From assembly GCA_029218425.1 (NCBI GenBank), contig JAQXRH010000016.1, forward strand, positions 1 to 44,670: DNA of 44,670 nucleotides. The letters run 5' to 3'. Position 1 is the stretch's first letter. Every line of letters begins with the position of its first letter. This document shows, piece by piece, positions 1-13,284 of this stretch. This DNA comes from Bacteroidales bacterium (GTDB taxonomy: Bacteria; Bacteroidota; Bacteroidia; Bacteroidales; Muribaculaceae). The position numbers and the translations under genes are program-made. Under the pieces are notes generated by a model. The model saw nothing but the letters and a program-made list of their open reading frames with translations, was not told the origin of the DNA and made no database searches.

Positions 1-3469
<3,469 letters not shown>

Positions 3470-3507
3470 ATTCTGTAAAAAAATGCTATTTGATATTTTT
3501 CGGGGAA

Positions 3508-3547
3508 AGCCCGGCAGAAGACGGCTGCTCGCCTCTCCTGCCCGGCT
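3508..3547 (-). other. RNA hairpin in rpoB-rpoC spacer
   Basis: Two 10-base arms (AGCCGGGCAG and CTGCCGGGCT on the minus strand) pair with one internal mismatch around a 20-nt loop, about 40 nt before the rpoC start. After the hairpin the minus strand reads into A/T-rich sequence without a tight U-run, so a full terminator is unlikely. A processing or stabilising structure is the likelier role; this is inference. Confidence 0.4.
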
Positions 3548-3583
3548 ACCTTAATATGGTGAATGCTATGATGTCAACGAGGC

Positions 3584-6500
3584 TTATTGCTCGAGCTTGA
3601 TGCTCAGGCCGAGGCCGCGAAGCTCGTGGAGCAATACGTTCAATGACTCGGGAATACCTGCCGGGGGCATCGGATCGCCCTTGACTATGGCTTCATAAGC
3701 TTTGGATCGTCCCGTCACGTCGTCGCTCTTGATGGTCAATATCTCCTGGAGGATGTGCGATGCGCCGAATGCCTCGAGCGCCCATACCTCCATCTCTCCG
3801 AATCGCTGACCACCGAATTGCGCCTTACCACCAAGCGGCTGCTGGGTGATGAGCGAGTACGGACCGATTGAACGTGCGTGCATCTTGTCTTCTACCATGT
3901 GGCCAAGCTTGAGCATGTAGATTACGCCCACGGTGGCCGGCTGGTCAAAGCGCTCTCCGGTGCCGCCATCATAGAGGTAGGTCTTACCGTAACGCGGAAG
4001 CCCTGCCTTGTCGGTCCATTCGTTGAGGTCGTCGAGGGTGGCGCCATCGAAAATCGGAGTGGCAAATTTCTCGCCAAGCTCACGGCCTGCCCATCCAAGT
4101 ACGGTCTCGAATATCTGTCCCAAGTTCATACGCGATGGCACACCAAGCGGGTTGAGCACGATGTCGACAGGCGTTCCGTCGGCGAGGAACGGCATGTCCT
4201 CCTGGCGTACGATACGCGACACGATACCTTTGTTACCGTGACGGCCTGCCATCTTGTCGCCCACGCTTATCTTACGCTTCTTGGCGATGTAGACTTTCGC
4301 CATCTGCATGATGCCTGAAGGCAGCTCGTCGCCTATCGAAATGTCGAATTTCTTACGACGCAGCTCGGCGTCTACCTCTTTCGACTTGCGCAGATAGTTG
4401 GCAATGGTCTGACGGATTAGCTCGTTGGTATGCTCGTCGTCGGTCCAATTGCTCAGGTTGATGGTATCGTATTCTATCTCTTTGAGCACGCCAGCGGTGA
4501 ACTTGTGGTCCTTGGCCACGATGTCGGTGCCGAGGAAGTCCTTGACGCCATTCGACTTACGCTTCTCAGTGAGCTTCAAGAGCTTCGACACGAGAATATC
4601 TTTAAGCCCGTTGAGCTTCTCTTCGTATTCTTCGTCGAGCTTCGGAAGCAAGGCGTTGGTGGCCTTGTTCTTCTTGGTCTTGACGGCACGCGAGAAGAGG
4701 CTGGTGCCTATGACTACGCCCTTGAGCGACGGCGATGCCTTGAGCGATGCGTCTTTCACATCGCCGGCCTTGTCGCCGAAGATGGCGCGAAGAAGTTTTT
4801 CCTCAGGCGTCGGATCCGACTCTCCTTTAGGCGTGATCTTACCTATCATGATGTCGCCGGGTACGACGTGCGCACCGATACGTATGATACCGCGCTCGTC
4901 GAGGTCCTTGGTGGCGTCTTCACTCAAGTTGGGGATATCAGAGGTGAGCTCCTCCATACCGCGCTTGGTCTCGCGCACTTCGAGCGAATATTCGTCGACG
5001 TGCACTGAGGTGAGGATATCCTCTTTCACTACGCGCTCGTTGAGCACGATGGCATCCTCATAGTTGTAACCCTTCCACGGCATGAACGCTACCTTGAGGT
5101 TGCGGCCAAGCGCAAGCTCGCCATTCTCGGTGGAGTATCCCTCTGTGAGGATATCACCTTTCTTGACGCGCTGCCCTTTGGTGCATATGGGTCGCAAGTC
5201 GATAGTGGTGCTTTGGTTGGTCTTGCGGAACTTAGGTATCGAGTATTCCTTGACGGCGCTCTCGAAGGCCACAAATTCCTGCTCTTCGGTGCGGTCGTAG
5301 CGTATGCGTATGCACGTAGCATCGACAAATTCGATTGTACCTTCGCCCTCGGCCGTTATCTGCGTGCGTGAATCGCGTATGAGCTGACCTTCGAGTCCGG
5401 TACCTACGATCGGGCTCTCCGAACGCATCAAAGGTACGGCCTGGCGCATCATGTTCGATCCCATGAGCGCACGGTTGGCGTCGTCGTGCTCGAGGAACGG
5501 GATAAGCGATGCGGCTATTGAAGCTATCTGCGTGGGCGACACGTCCATAAGCTCGACTTGCTGCGGCGTTACCACGGGGAAGTCGGCGTCCAAACGTGCT
5601 TTGACACGGTCGCGCACGAAGGTGCCGTCGTCATTAAGGGGTGCGTTGCCTTGGGCAATCACTTTTCCCTCTTCGATTTCGGCTGTCAAGTATACTACCT
5701 CGTCGTTGTTGAGGTTGACCTTGGCATCCTTCACCTGACGGTAAGGCGTCTCGATAAAGCCCAGGTCGTTGATCTTGGCATAAACGCAGAGCGACGATAT
5801 AAGACCGATATTCGGGCCTTCAGGCGTCTCAATCGGGCACAGACGGCCATAGTGGGTATAGTGCACGTCGCGCACCTCGAAACCGGCTCGCTCACGCGAA
5901 AGTCCGCCAGGACCCAGGGCCGACATACGGCGCTTGTGGGTCATCTCGGCCAACGGGTTGGTCTGGTCCATGAACTGCGACAACGCATTCGTACCGAAGA
6001 ACGTGTTGATGACCGACGATATGGTCTTGGCGTTGATAAGGTCGATGGGTGTGAACACCTCGTTGTCGCGTACGTTCATACGCTCGCGGATGGTGCGCGA
6101 CATACGGGCCAATCCCACGCCAAACTGGTTGTAAAGCTGCTCGCCCACGGTGCGCACGCGGCGGTTGCTCAAGTGGTCGATATCGTCGACATCGGTCTTA
6201 GAGTTGATAAGCTCGATGAGGTACTTGATGATTTCGATGATATCTTCCTTGGTGAGCACCTTGACTTCCATCGGGGTGGTCAATCCGAGCTTCTTGTTGA
6301 TTCGGTAGCGGCCCACCTCGCCTAAGTCGTAACGCTTCTCCGAGAAGAAAAGGTTGGTGATGACTTCGCGGGCGCTCGCATCATCCGGCGGCTCGGCGTT
6401 GCGCAACTGGCGATAGATATATTGGATTGCCTCCTTTTCGGAGTTGGATGTATCTTTTTGGAGTGTGTTGAAGATAATCGAGTGGTCGGATGTGTTGGCA

Positions 6501-7396
6501 TCCTCTTTGTGGAGAAGGATGTTCTGCACGCCGGCTTCGAGGATGGCATCGATATGCTCCTCCTCGAGTACGGTCTCGCGGTCGATAACCACGTCGTTGC
6601 GCTCTATCGACACTACCTCGCCGGTGTCCTCATCAACGAAGTCCTCAACCCAGGTGCGCAACACGCGCGCCGCAAGCTTGCGCCCTACGGCCTTCTTAAG
6701 GTTGGTCTTGTTGACCTTGATTTCCTCGGCAAGTCCGAATATCTCGATGATATCCTTATCGCTTTCCAGACCGATGGCTCGCAACAGCGTCGTCACGGGC
6801 AATTTCTTCTTACGGTCAATGTAAGCGTACATCACATTGTTGATGTCAGTGGCAAATTCTATCCATGAGCCACGGAAAGGAATGATACGTGCGGAGTAGA
6901 GTTTCGTACCGTTGGCATGCGTGCTCTGACCGAAGAATACGCCCGGCGAGCGGTGCAATTGCGATACTACTACACGTTCTGCCCCGTTGATGACGAACGT
7001 ACCCTTCTCGGTCATATACGGGATAGGACCAAGGTATACGTCCTGTATTACCGTAGCGAAATCCTCATGGTCGGGGTCGGTACAGTAGAGTTTCAACTTG
7101 GCTTTCAAGGGGACGCTATACGTAAGGCCGCGGTCCAGACACTCCTCGATGGTGTAGCGGGGAGGATCTATATAGTAGTCCAAGAACTCCAGGACGAAAT
7201 TATTGCGCGTGTCGGCAATAGGGAAATTTTCCGCAAAAACCTTATAAAGCCCCTCGTTATTTCTTTTTTCCGGCGCCGTCTCCAACTGGAGAAAGTCGCG
7301 GAACGATTTTAATTGCACCTCCAGAAAATCAGGATAAGGGAGCTGATTTTTTACCGATGCAAAATTTATACGGGGTTTATCTTGAGAAACTGACAT
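3584..7396 (-). CDS. rpoB: DNA-directed RNA polymerase subunit beta
   Basis: Second-largest RNA polymerase subunit, 1270 aa, a normal length for Bacteroidota. It begins [15 protein letters not shown] and ends GLSIKLEQ. The rifampicin-binding cluster is recognisable near residue 470 ([20 protein letters not shown], then [14 protein letters not shown]). Other conserved blocks are [37 protein letters not shown] and, near the C-terminus, [20 protein letters not shown]. The rifampicin cluster carries the sensitive-type residues at the usual D, H and S positions. It lies between rplL (106-bp spacer with an attenuator-like hairpin) and rpoC. Certain. Confidence 0.99.
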   Translation of the reverse strand: MSVSQDKPRINFASVKNQLPYPDFLEVQLKSFRDFLQLETAPEKRNNEGLYKVFAENFPIADTRNNFVLEFLDYYIDPPRYTIEECLDRGLTYSVPLKAKLKLYCTDPDHEDFATVIQDVYLGPIPYMTEKGTFVINGAERVVVSQLHRSPGVFFGQSTHANGTKLYSARIIPFRGSWIEFATDINNVMYAYIDRKKKLPVTTLLRAIGLESDKDIIEIFGLAEEIKVNKTNLKKAVGRKLAARVLRTWVEDFVDEDTGEVVSIERNDVVIDRETVLEEEHIDAILEAGVQNILLHKEDANTSDHSIIFNTLQKDTSNSEKEAIQYIYRQLRNAEPPDDASAREVITNLFFSEKRYDLGEVGRYRINKKLGLTTPMEVKVLTKEDIIEIIKYLIELINSKTDVDDIDHLSNRRVRTVGEQLYNQFGVGLARMSRTIRERMNVRDNEVFTPIDLINAKTISSVINTFFGTNALSQFMDQTNPLAEMTHKRRMSALGPGGLSRERAGFEVRDVHYTHYGRLCPIETPEGPNIGLISSLCVYAKINDLGFIETPYRQVKDAKVNLNNDEVVYLTAEIEEGKVIAQGNAPLNDDGTFVRDRVKARLDADFPVVTPQQVELMDVSPTQIASIAASLIPFLEHDDANRALMGSNMMRQAVPLMRSESPIVGTGLEGQLIRDSRTQITAEGEGTIEFVDATCIRIRYDRTEEQEFVAFESAVKEYSIPKFRKTNQSTTIDLRPICTKGQRVKKGDILTEGYSTENGELALGRNLKVAFMPWKGYNYEDAIVLNERVVKEDILTSVHVDEYSLEVRETKRGMEELTSDIPNLSEDATKDLDERGIIRIGAHVVPGDIMIGKITPKGESDPTPEEKLLRAIFGDKAGDVKDASLKASPSLKGVVIGTSLFSRAVKTKKNKATNALLPKLDEEYEEKLNGLKDILVSKLLKLTEKRKSNGVKDFLGTDIVAKDHKFTAGVLKEIEYDTINLSNWTDDEHTNELIRQTIANYLRKSKEVDAELRRKKFDISIGDELPSGIMQMAKVYIAKKRKISVGDKMAGRHGNKGIVSRIVRQEDMPFLADGTPVDIVLNPLGVPSRMNLGQIFETVLGWAGRELGEKFATPIFDGATLDDLNEWTDKAGLPRYGKTYLYDGGTGERFDQPATVGVIYMLKLGHMVEDKMHARSIGPYSLITQQPLGGKAQFGGQRFGEMEVWALEAFGASHILQEILTIKSDDVTGRSKAYEAIVKGDPMPPAGIPESLNVLLHELRGLGLSIKLEQ

Positions 7397-7440
7397 CTAT
7401 TAAATGCGTAGATTAGTGAACTTGAATTAATATTGAACAC

Positions 7441-7483
7441 AATAAGGTTAAGAATCATCTGTGACGATGACTCTTAACCTATT
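7441..7483 (-). terminator. attenuator-like hairpin in rplL-rpoB spacer
   Basis: On the minus strand GGTTAAGAGTCATC pairs with GATGATTCTTAACC around a 6-nt loop. One pair is G-U, and flanking AATA/TATT pairing extends the stem past a single bulge. The transcript then reads TTATTGTGTTC, moderately U-rich. In E. coli the rplL-rpoB spacer carries a partial terminator and an RNase III site that lower rpoBC expression relative to the ribosomal proteins; the same role here is inferred from position and shape. Confidence 0.6.
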
Positions 7484-7502
7484 CGCCTGAATAACAGGCT
7501 TA

Positions 7503-7877
7503 TTATTTCAGTTCAACTTCAGCGCCGGCCTCTTCGAGCTGTTTCTTGAGGTTTTCAGCATCGGCTTTAGAGATACCTTCCTTAACTGCTGAAGGTGCGC
7601 CGTCTACCAATTCTTTAGCCTCTTTCAAGCCAAGACCAGTGAGTTCTTTGACGAGCTTAACAACACCGAGCTTGCTTGCGCCAGCGCTCTTAAGGATTAC
7701 GTCAAAAGCTGTTTTCTCTTCAGCGGCGGGTGCACCGGCTGCAGGACCGGCTGCTACTGCAACTGCTGCTGCTGCAGGTTCGATACCGTACTCTTCTTTG
7801 AGAATCTGAGCAAGTTCGTTTACTTCCTTTACTGAGAGGTTAACTAATTGTTCTGCAAAAGCTTTCAAATCTGCCAT
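7503..7877 (-). CDS. rplL: 50S ribosomal protein L7/L12
   Basis: Flexible stalk protein of the large ribosomal subunit, present in several copies, which recruits and activates translation GTPases. It has 124 aa. An N-terminal dimerisation and L10-binding segment ([19 protein letters not shown]) is followed by an Ala/Gly/Pro-rich hinge at about residues 34-52. The globular C-terminal domain contains the GTPase-contacting stretch [19 protein letters not shown]. It lies 35 bp after rplJ, whose product anchors it on the ribosome. Confidence 0.98.
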   Translation of the reverse strand: MADLKAFAEQLVNLSVKEVNELAQILKEEYGIEPAAAAVAVAAGPAAGAPAAEEKTAFDVILKSAGASKLGVVKLVKELTGLGLKEAKELVDGAPSAVKEGISKADAENLKKQLEEAGAEVELK

Positions 7878-7912
7878 TTTTGTATGATTTTATTTGTTTG
7901 TTATCTATTTGA

Positions 7913-8434
7913 TTATTCTTTGTTTGACAATGTCTCGAGGATGCCATGGAGCTTGTTGCCACCCGACTGAAGTGCCGATACAACATTCTTAGCAGGCGAC
8001 TGCAGCAATGCGATAACATCGCCGATGAGCTCGTTCTTGCTCTTGATCTTTGAGAGCGTCTCAAGCTGGTCTTCGCCAACGTATATGGTCTCCTCTACAT
8101 AAGCCGCTTTGAGGCGGGGAAGGGGTTGGTCTTTCTTCTGCATCTTCTTCAGAAGCTTGGCCGGTGCATTGCCCGTGTTAGAGCAGAGCAACGACGTCGA
8201 TCCGTGAAGCACAGAATATATCTCGCTGAAATCAAAATCAAAGTTCTCCAATGCCTTGTGCAACAAAGTGTTCTTCACTACGACAAGCTTGATGTCGTCC
8301 TGGAAACATGCTTTGCGCAACTCGCTCGTAGCTTCAGCATCCAAGCCAGCTGTCTCTGCAAGATAGAAGCAGCTGTAGGTGTTGAGAGTCTCTTTGATTT
8401 GGTCTATTATGATTGCTTTATCTTCCTTTTTCAT
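7913..8434 (-). CDS. rplJ: 50S ribosomal protein L10
   Basis: Base of the ribosomal stalk: it binds 23S rRNA and carries L7/L12 dimers on its C-terminal helix. It has 173 aa, starts MKKEDKAIIIDQIKETLN and contains the conserved core KACFQDDIKLVVVKNTLLHKA. The gap to rplA is only 21 bp, so any autoregulatory L10 leader would have to overlap the end of rplA; I could not identify one. It lies directly upstream of rplL, the usual order. Confidence 0.97.
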   Translation of the reverse strand: MKKEDKAIIIDQIKETLNTYSCFYLAETAGLDAEATSELRKACFQDDIKLVVVKNTLLHKALENFDFDFSEIYSVLHGSTSLLCSNTGNAPAKLLKKMQKKDQPLPRLKAAYVEETIYVGEDQLETLSKIKSKNELIGDVIALLQSPAKNVVSALQSGGNKLHGILETLSNKE

Positions 8435-8455
8435 CTTTTAGTCTCGTTAAGTGGA

Positions 8456-9151
8456 TTAAACGTCAATGCTCTTGGTGTCAACCTTAACACCGGGACTCAT
8501 TGTGCTCGAAAGATAAACGCTCTTGATATATGTTCCCTTGGCTGCAGCCGGTTTCAGCTTGATAAGAGTGTTGATGAACTCGCGAGCATTGTCTTTCATC
8601 TGCTCGGCAGTAAACGACACTTTACCTATTGAAGAGTGAACGATACCGTTCTTATCAACCTTGAAGTCGATCTTACCCTTCTTCACTTCCTCCACAGCTT
8701 TTGCGACATCCACAGTCACTGTGCCGCTCTTGGGATTAGGCATCAAGCCTCGGGGTCCCAGCACGCGAGCTACGGCTCCGATTTTTCCCATGACCGCCGG
8801 CTGCGCGATGATCACATCTACATCAAGCCAGCCGCCCTTGATCTTTTCGATATACTCTTCAAGACCTACATAGTCGGCACCCGCTGCGGTGGCAGTTGCT
8901 TCTGCATCGGGATTGCAAAGTACAAGCACTTTGACTTGTTTGCCAGTACCGTGGGGGAGTGTGACCACGCCACGTACCATCTGATTGGCCTTTCTCGGAT
9001 CTACACCAAGACGTACGTCGATATCAAGTGAGGCATCGAATTTGGTATAGGTGATTTCCTTTACCTTCTCTGCCGCTTCCGCAAGTGTGTACGCCTTCCC
9101 AGCTTCAATCTTCTCTAAAGCCAACTTTTGATTCTTTGTAAGTTTACCCAT
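8456..9151 (-). CDS. rplA: 50S ribosomal protein L1
   Basis: Large-subunit protein that binds the mobile L1 stalk of 23S rRNA and helps release E-site tRNA. It has 231 aa. Recognisable features are the N-terminal [19 protein letters not shown], the core [17 protein letters not shown] and the C-terminal [19 protein letters not shown]. It follows rplK by 15 bp and is followed by rplJ, the canonical L11-L1-L10-L12 order. L1 represses its own operon in many bacteria; no binding site was identified here. Confidence 0.98.
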   Translation of the reverse strand: MGKLTKNQKLALEKIEAGKAYTLAEAAEKVKEITYTKFDASLDIDVRLGVDPRKANQMVRGVVTLPHGTGKQVKVLVLCNPDAEATATAAGADYVGLEEYIEKIKGGWLDVDVIIAQPAVMGKIGAVARVLGPRGLMPNPKSGTVTVDVAKAVEEVKKGKIDFKVDKNGIVHSSIGKVSFTAEQMKDNAREFINTLIKLKPAAAKGTYIKSVYLSSTMSPGVKVDTKSIDV

Positions 9152-9166
9152 GTCAATTGAAGTTTA

Positions 9167-9610
9167 TTAGTTATTTTCAGGGAACGCCCCTTTTACGGTG
9201 ATACCCATACTTCTGGCTGTTCCGGCAACCATCTTCATCGCAGAATCTACCGTGAAGCAATTCAAATCTGGCATTTTATCCTCAGCAATCGCTTTTACCT
9301 GCTCCCAGGTTACTTCGGCCACCTTCGTGCGGTTGGGCTGTGCCGATCCGCTCTTCTTCTTCGTAGCTTCCAACAATTGGATTGCCACAGGAGGCGTCTT
9401 GACAACGAAGTCAAAGCTCTTGTCGGTGTAGTAAGTGATTACTACAGGAAGCACTTTGCCTGCCTTGTCCTGAGTGCGGGCATTGAATTGCTTGCAAAAC
9501 TCCATGATGTTGATGCCCTTAGAACCCAAAGCGGGACCTACTGGCGGCGAAGGGTTTGCTGCTCCACCTTTAATCTGCAATTTGATCTGTCCAGCAATTT
9601 CTTTAGCCAT
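9167..9610 (-). CDS. rplK: 50S ribosomal protein L11
   Basis: Binds the GTPase-associated centre of 23S rRNA. It has 147 aa. The N-terminal domain has the proline-rich segment [20 protein letters not shown], and the C-terminal RNA-binding domain includes [12 protein letters not shown]. It is the first gene of the L11-L1-L10-L12 block, 71 bp downstream of nusG with no clear TAnnTTTG promoter in between, so it is probably cotranscribed with secE-nusG. Confidence 0.98.
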   Translation of the reverse strand: MAKEIAGQIKLQIKGGAANPSPPVGPALGSKGINIMEFCKQFNARTQDKAGKVLPVVITYYTDKSFDFVVKTPPVAIQLLEATKKKSGSAQPNRTKVAEVTWEQVKAIAEDKMPDLNCFTVDSAMKMVAGTARSMGITVKGAFPENN

Positions 9611-9681
9611 TTCTAATTACAATTTAAATTGGTTTTGTTCATTGCGTTTACTTGCATCTCGCTCTCGCGTGCGTAACCACA

Positions 9682-10245
9682 CTACGGCTCGCGCAATTCA
9701 CGCTCCACTTGCGAATTTTCCAACTCCAACGGAGTCTTCCTGCCAAAAATCTTAACCTCGACCTTCAACTTCTTCTTCTCGGGATACACATCAATAATCT
9801 CCCCTATGAAACCGGTGAACGGGCCATAGTTCACCTTTACGCTCTCTCCGACCATATAGTCGTTGACGCTTTCTTCGGGAATCTCATTGAGATCATCGGC
9901 TGTGCCAAGCATCCGCATCACTTCACTCTCGCGAAGTGCCTCGGGCTTCGCATCCTTGCCGCGTCCCTTGAGGAAGTCGATTACATTGGTGGTGTTACGC
10001 AATATGTGCATAACCTCACCCTGAAGGTCGGCCTCCACAAAAACGTAGCCGGAATAAAGGTTCTTCTCTTTGACAACCTTTTTCCCGTTACGCACCGTGA
10101 GCACCTTTTCAGTGGGTATCAACACTTGAAACAAATAGTTGCCAAGGTCGGTGTTGCGCATCTGAGCGTCAAGCACCTCTTTCACCTTAGCCTCTTTTCC
10201 TGATATGGCACGCAACACGTACCATGCCTTCTTCGATTCAGCCAT
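9682..10245 (-). CDS. nusG: transcription termination/antitermination protein NusG
   Basis: RNA polymerase-associated factor that suppresses pausing and links polymerase to Rho or ribosomes. It has 187 aa from ATG at 10245 (MAESKKAWYVLRAISGKEAK). A TTG three bases upstream is in frame, but the ATG start is the better choice. The NGN domain includes LYSGYVFVEADLQGEVMHIL, and the C-terminal KOW domain includes VKVNYGPFTGFIGEIIDV. It lies 22 bp after secE and heads towards rplK. Confidence 0.97.
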   Translation of the reverse strand: MAESKKAWYVLRAISGKEAKVKEVLDAQMRNTDLGNYLFQVLIPTEKVLTVRNGKKVVKEKNLYSGYVFVEADLQGEVMHILRNTTNVIDFLKGRGKDAKPEALRESEVMRMLGTADDLNEIPEESVNDYMVGESVKVNYGPFTGFIGEIIDVYPEKKKLKVEVKIFGRKTPLELENSQVERELREP

Positions 10246-10267
10246 CAATCAATCCACTTTAAAGAGA

Positions 10268-10462
10268 TTAACCGGGATATACAAATCCCACTACATTCTG
10301 CCATACAAGGTCAATCAAAAAGATTATCAAAGCGATAATCACGGAAGCAATCATGACAATGCAAGCACTCTTTAACAACTGCTTTCTGGTAGGCCAAGAA
10401 GTCTTATACCGTAACTCGGAATACGACTCCTCTATATTCGTAAGTAGTTTTAATTTTTTCAT
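10268..10462 (-). CDS. secE: preprotein translocase subunit SecE
   Basis: Small essential subunit of the SecYEG protein channel. It has 64 aa: an amphipathic N-terminal region with the typical SYSELRYKTSWPTRKQL, then a single transmembrane segment (about residues 34-57). Its ATG lies only 14 bases after the 3' end of tRNA-Trp, so tRNA maturation would leave the secE message with a very short leader. It is followed by nusG. Confidence 0.95.
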   Translation of the reverse strand: MKKLKLLTNIEESYSELRYKTSWPTRKQLLKSACIVMIASVIIALIIFLIDLVWQNVVGFVYPG

Positions 10463-10476
10463 TTCTGTTAATTTAG

Positions 10477-10549
10477 CACGGGAAGAGAGGCTCGAACTCC
10501 CGACACCTGGTTTTGGAGACCAGTGCTCTACCGACTGAGCTATTCCCGT
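10477..10549 (-). tRNA. tRNA-Trp (anticodon CCA)
   Basis: 73-nt cloverleaf on the minus strand. The acceptor arms ACGGGAA and TTCCCGT pair perfectly with discriminator G. The anticodon loop is CTCCAAA with anticodon CCA, and the T-loop is TTCGAGC. CCA is not encoded. It lies between tuf and secE. Confidence 0.96.
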
Positions 10550-10555
10550 AAATAA

Positions 10556-10602
10556 AAGTCAGGTTCTCAACTACCGTTATGGCCTTGTCAGGAACCTGAC
10601 TT
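10556..10602 (-). terminator. hairpin with short U-run between tuf and tRNA-Trp
   Basis: A perfect 11-bp stem (AAGTCAGGTTC with GAACCTGACTT) encloses a 25-nt loop on the minus strand. It is followed by TTTTATTT, and the 5' base of tRNA-Trp lies 6 nt beyond the stem. It looks like a partial terminator after tuf or a processing structure for the tRNA 5' end. Which one cannot be told from sequence. Confidence 0.6.
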
Positions 10603-10637
10603 ATGGTATGGTCAACCGACTGTCAACCTATAAGGTA

Positions 10638-11822
10638 TTAGTCGAGGATTTCGGTGATCTGACCAGAACCTACCGTACGGCCACCTTCGCGGATTGCGAA
10701 ACGAAGACCCTTGTCGCAAGCTACCGGGTTGATGAGCTCAACGATGATCTCTACGTGGTCGCCAGGCATTACCATTTCTACGCCTTCGGGAAGGGTGATT
10801 TCACCGGTAACGTCGAGTGTACGGATGTAGAACTGAGGACGATAGTGGTTGTGGAACGGAGTGTGACGGCCACCTTCTTCTTTCTTCAAGATATAAACCG
10901 AAGCTTTGAATTTGCTGTGGGGCTTAACAACTCCCGGGTGGCAGATTACCATACCACGCTTGATTTCCTTCTTGTCGATACCGCGGAGAAGAAGACCTAC
11001 GTTGTCGCCAGCTTCACCCTGATCGAGAAGTTTGCGGAACATCTCAACACCAGTCACAGTCGACTTCAAGTCTGCACCAAGACCCATGATCTGAACCTCG
11101 TCGCCTACTTTTACGACACCAGTCTCGATACGACCGGTAGCAACTGTACCACGGCCAGTGATTGAGAACACGTCTTCAACAGGCATAAGGAAGGGCTTGT
11201 CAACGTCGCGGGGAGGCAGCGGAATCCAAGTGTCAACTGCATCCATGAGCTCCATAACTTTTGCTTCCCATTCGGGCTCGCCGTTGAGTGCACCAAGTGC
11301 AGAACCACGGATGATAGGAGTGTTGTCTCCGTCATATTCGTAAGCCGAGAGAAGTTCGCGCATCTCCATTTCTACGAGTTCGAGCATCTCTTCGTCGTCT
11401 ACCATGTCGCATTTGTTCAAGAAAACTACGATACGGGGTACGTTCACCTGACGAGCGAGAAGGATGTGCTCACGCGTCTGGGGCATGGGACCGTCAGTTG
11501 CAGCAACCACGATGATAGCACCGTCCATCTGAGCAGCACCAGTTACCATGTTCTTCACATAGTCGGCGTGTCCCGGGCAGTCTACGTGTGCATAGTGACG
11601 ATTCTTAGTCTCGTACTCAACGTGTGCGGTGTTGATTGTGATACCACGCTCTTTCTCTTCGGGAGCGTTGTCGATCTGGTCGAACGATTTTACTTCTGAC
11701 AGACCGGCTTTTGCAAGAACTGTAGTGATAGCCGCAGTCAAAGTGGTTTTACCGTGGTCTACGTGACCGATAGTACCAATGTTTACGTGCGGTTTGGTTC
11801 TTTCGAATTTCTCTTTAGCCAT
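10638..11822 (-). CDS. tuf: elongation factor Tu
   Basis: GTPase that delivers aminoacyl-tRNA to the ribosome. It has 394 aa, the normal length. GTP-binding motifs are GHVDHGKT (residues 19-26), [12 protein letters not shown] and NKCD, with the switch I segment [15 protein letters not shown]. The C-terminal beta-barrels end with [17 protein letters not shown]. It lies downstream of four tRNA genes and upstream of tRNA-Trp/secE, the arrangement of E. coli tufB. Confidence 0.99.
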   Translation of the reverse strand: MAKEKFERTKPHVNIGTIGHVDHGKTTLTAAITTVLAKAGLSEVKSFDQIDNAPEEKERGITINTAHVEYETKNRHYAHVDCPGHADYVKNMVTGAAQMDGAIIVVAATDGPMPQTREHILLARQVNVPRIVVFLNKCDMVDDEEMLELVEMEMRELLSAYEYDGDNTPIIRGSALGALNGEPEWEAKVMELMDAVDTWIPLPPRDVDKPFLMPVEDVFSITGRGTVATGRIETGVVKVGDEVQIMGLGADLKSTVTGVEMFRKLLDQGEAGDNVGLLLRGIDKKEIKRGMVICHPGVVKPHSKFKASVYILKKEEGGRHTPFHNHYRPQFYIRTLDVTGEITLPEGVEMVMPGDHVEIIVELINPVACDKGLRFAIREGGRTVGSGQITEILD

Positions 11823-11913
11823 AACTTTGCTATTTATTTGATTAAATGATTAACTTTCAAGAAGTAACCACGATACCGCAAGGCGCTACCGAGGCTTTGA
11901 AATTGTGAAATTT

Positions 11914-11988
<75 letters not shown>

Positions 11989-12005
11989 AATCTTGTTTGT
12001 CTTTG

Positions 12006-12078
12006 AGCGGAAGACGAGGCTCAAACTCGCGACCCTCAGCTTGGAAGGCTGATGCTCTATCAACTGAGCTACTTCCGC
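12006..12078 (-). tRNA. tRNA-Gly (anticodon TCC)
   Basis: 73-nt minus-strand cloverleaf. Acceptor arms GCGGAAG and CTTCCGC pair fully and the discriminator is T. The anticodon loop CTTCCAA gives anticodon TCC. CCA is not encoded. It is the third tRNA of the cluster. Confidence 0.96.
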
Positions 12079-12089
12079 AACTATTGCAG

Positions 12090-12172
12090 TGGGCGAAGAT
12101 GGATTCGAACCACCGAAGGTATAAACCAGCAGATTTACAGTCTGCCCCATTTGGCCACTCTGGTATTCGCCC
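12090..12172 (-). tRNA. tRNA-Tyr (anticodon GTA)
   Basis: 83-nt minus-strand class II tRNA with a long variable arm. Acceptor arms GGGCGAA and TTCGCCC pair, the discriminator is A, and the anticodon loop CTGTAAA gives anticodon GTA. It is the second tRNA of the cluster, 98 bp after tRNA-Thr(TGT). Confidence 0.96.
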
Positions 12173-12270
12173 TTTTTGAGACAGCATCGAGCAACTCCAT
12201 CAGTTGTCGCCCATGCCACCGGCGCCGACCATCGTCGTTGCCACGAGGCTTGCCGCCTGCTTTTTCCTTG

Positions 12271-12344
12271 AGCCTCTTGTCGGATTCGAACCAACGACCC
12301 CGAGATTACAAATCACGTGCTCTGGCCAACTGAGCTAAAGAGGC
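12271..12344 (-). tRNA. tRNA-Thr (anticodon TGT)
   Basis: 74-nt minus-strand cloverleaf. Acceptor arms GCCTCTT and AAGAGGC pair fully and the discriminator is T. The anticodon loop TTTGTAA gives anticodon TGT. The anticodon stem (CGTGA/TCTCG) contains one T-T mismatch. CCA is not encoded. It is the promoter-proximal tRNA of the tRNA4-tuf operon. Confidence 0.95.
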
Positions 12345-12398
12345 ATCTTTCAATTTTCTCTCGCACTTCAACCACGAATTGAGGCTCAAATGCGGTTG

Positions 12399-12429
12399 CA
12401 AAGTTACGCAAAGTTTTTTAATCACCAAA
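12399..12429 (-). promoter_or_regulatory. promoter of the tRNA4-tuf operon
   Basis: On the minus strand a -33 TTTG (12426-12429) is separated by exactly 19 bp from the -7 box TAACTTTG (12399-12406), an ideal Bacteroidota primary-sigma promoter. Transcription would start near 12390, about 45 nt before tRNA-Thr(TGT). The upstream flank is A/T-rich, which would suit a strong promoter. Confidence 0.85.
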
Positions 12430-12540
12430 CTTTTCCAAATTATTTTTTATCCTTTTTGCAAATTTTTCTCTTCCCACAACGAAAATTCGGCACTCCCACC
12501 CCAGCCAATTCACCGCCACAGCCACCCGGAAAATTACACC

Positions 12541-12679
12541 ACCGCCCCACCGCCTCGGCCTCTTGGTACCGTGTAGGGGCTTCAGCCCCGCCACCTCGCC
12601 ACTTCATCCCACCAACCGCCCCACTGCCTCGACGTCTTGGTCCCGTGTAGTGGCTTTTCCTCGCTACTTCATCCCACCA
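12541..12679. repeat. tandem imperfect duplication in intergenic region
   Basis: Copy 1 (12541-12614, 74 bp) and copy 2 (12615-12679, 65 bp) both start ACCGCCCCAC and end ACTTCATCCCACCA; copy 2 lacks about 9 bp in the middle and has several substitutions. They lie in the 553-bp gap between the tRNA operon promoter and lrgA. I see no gene in 12430-12746; open frames there are C-rich low-complexity shadows. Confidence 0.7.
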
Positions 12680-12746
12680 GCCGCTCGCCAAGCCAACAGC
12701 CCAACAGCCCGCGCATTTTTTTTATACGGATTTCGCAGAAAAGCAT

Positions 12747-12754
12747 TACCTTTG
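12747..12754 (+). promoter_or_regulatory. -7 box upstream of lrgAB
   Basis: TACCTTTG matches TAnnTTTG on the plus strand; no good TTTG lies at -33 (the region is a T-run). Transcription from about 12761 would give a leader of roughly 137 nt before lrgA, containing a short ORF that overlaps the lrgA start. Confidence 0.55.
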
Positions 12755-12841
12755 CGGTGCGTTTCCGCTCAACGGATCTATCGCAGCGACGTCGTGCCCG
12801 CAAGCACCGCGCTTACACATTATTATATAACACTGCTGCCC

Positions 12842-12901
12842 ATGATTAACTACTGCAAAGTTACTCCCGGGACGGCTTTTTTTATTGTTTTTGAACTATG
12901 A
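12842..12901 (+). CDS. possible 19-codon upstream ORF coupled to lrgA
   Basis: ATG at 12842 opens a 19-residue frame (MINYCKVTPGTAFFIVFEL) whose TGA overlaps the lrgA ATG as ATGA. The 4-nt overlap is typical of translational coupling. No strong ribosome-binding site is visible and the peptide matches no family I know, so it may be chance. Confidence 0.25.
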   Translation: MINYCKVTPGTAFFIVFEL

Positions 12902-13284
12902 TATTGCAATGTGGCATATTGTTTGCCTTTCTCGCCGTCGGCGAGCTGATTGTGGCCGTCACCGGCGTCCCTGTCCCTTCAAGCATCATCGGCATGCTGC
13001 TGCTGACGGCCTCCCTTAAGGCCCGCATCATCAACATCCACCGCGTCGACCGCATCGCCGACTTCCTCGTGCGCAACCTCGGCTTCTTCTTCGTCCCCGC
13101 CGGTGTCGGACTCATGAAATGCCTCGACATCATCAAGGGCGACTGGCTCCCCATCGTGGCCGCCACAGTCGTTAGCACGTTCATCATCATCGCCGTCACC
13201 GGGTGGGTGCACCAATACACCCGCCGCATCACCTCGGCTTCGTCAAATAAATCATCAAAACACAACAATGGAACTGCTGACTAA
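12898..13284 (+). CDS. lrgA: CidA/LrgA family holin-like membrane protein
   Basis: Small inner-membrane protein of 128 aa with several hydrophobic helices (about residues 4-19, 26-42, 61-80, 85-106). The family signature PVPSSIIGMLLL is at about residues 25-36. LrgA/CidA proteins resemble holins and, with LrgB, have been linked to murein hydrolase control, cell lysis, and more recently pyruvate or small-molecule transport. The start at 12898 is the first in-frame Met and overlaps a short upstream ORF. Its 3' end overlaps lrgB by 17 nt. The hydrophilic tail (SSNKSSKHNNGTAD) largely comes from this overlap. Confidence 0.88.
   Translation: MILQCGILFAFLAVGELIVAVTGVPVPSSIIGMLLLTASLKARIINIHRVDRIADFLVRNLGFFFVPAGVGLMKCLDIIKGDWLPIVAATVVSTFIIIAVTGWVHQYTRRITSASSNKSSKHNNGTAD

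Noticed and set aside
12379-12901. Several plus- and minus-strand frames in the tRNA-lrgA gap
   Set aside because: They cover a promoter and a C-rich tandem duplication; products are low-complexity Pro/Ser/Arg sequences.
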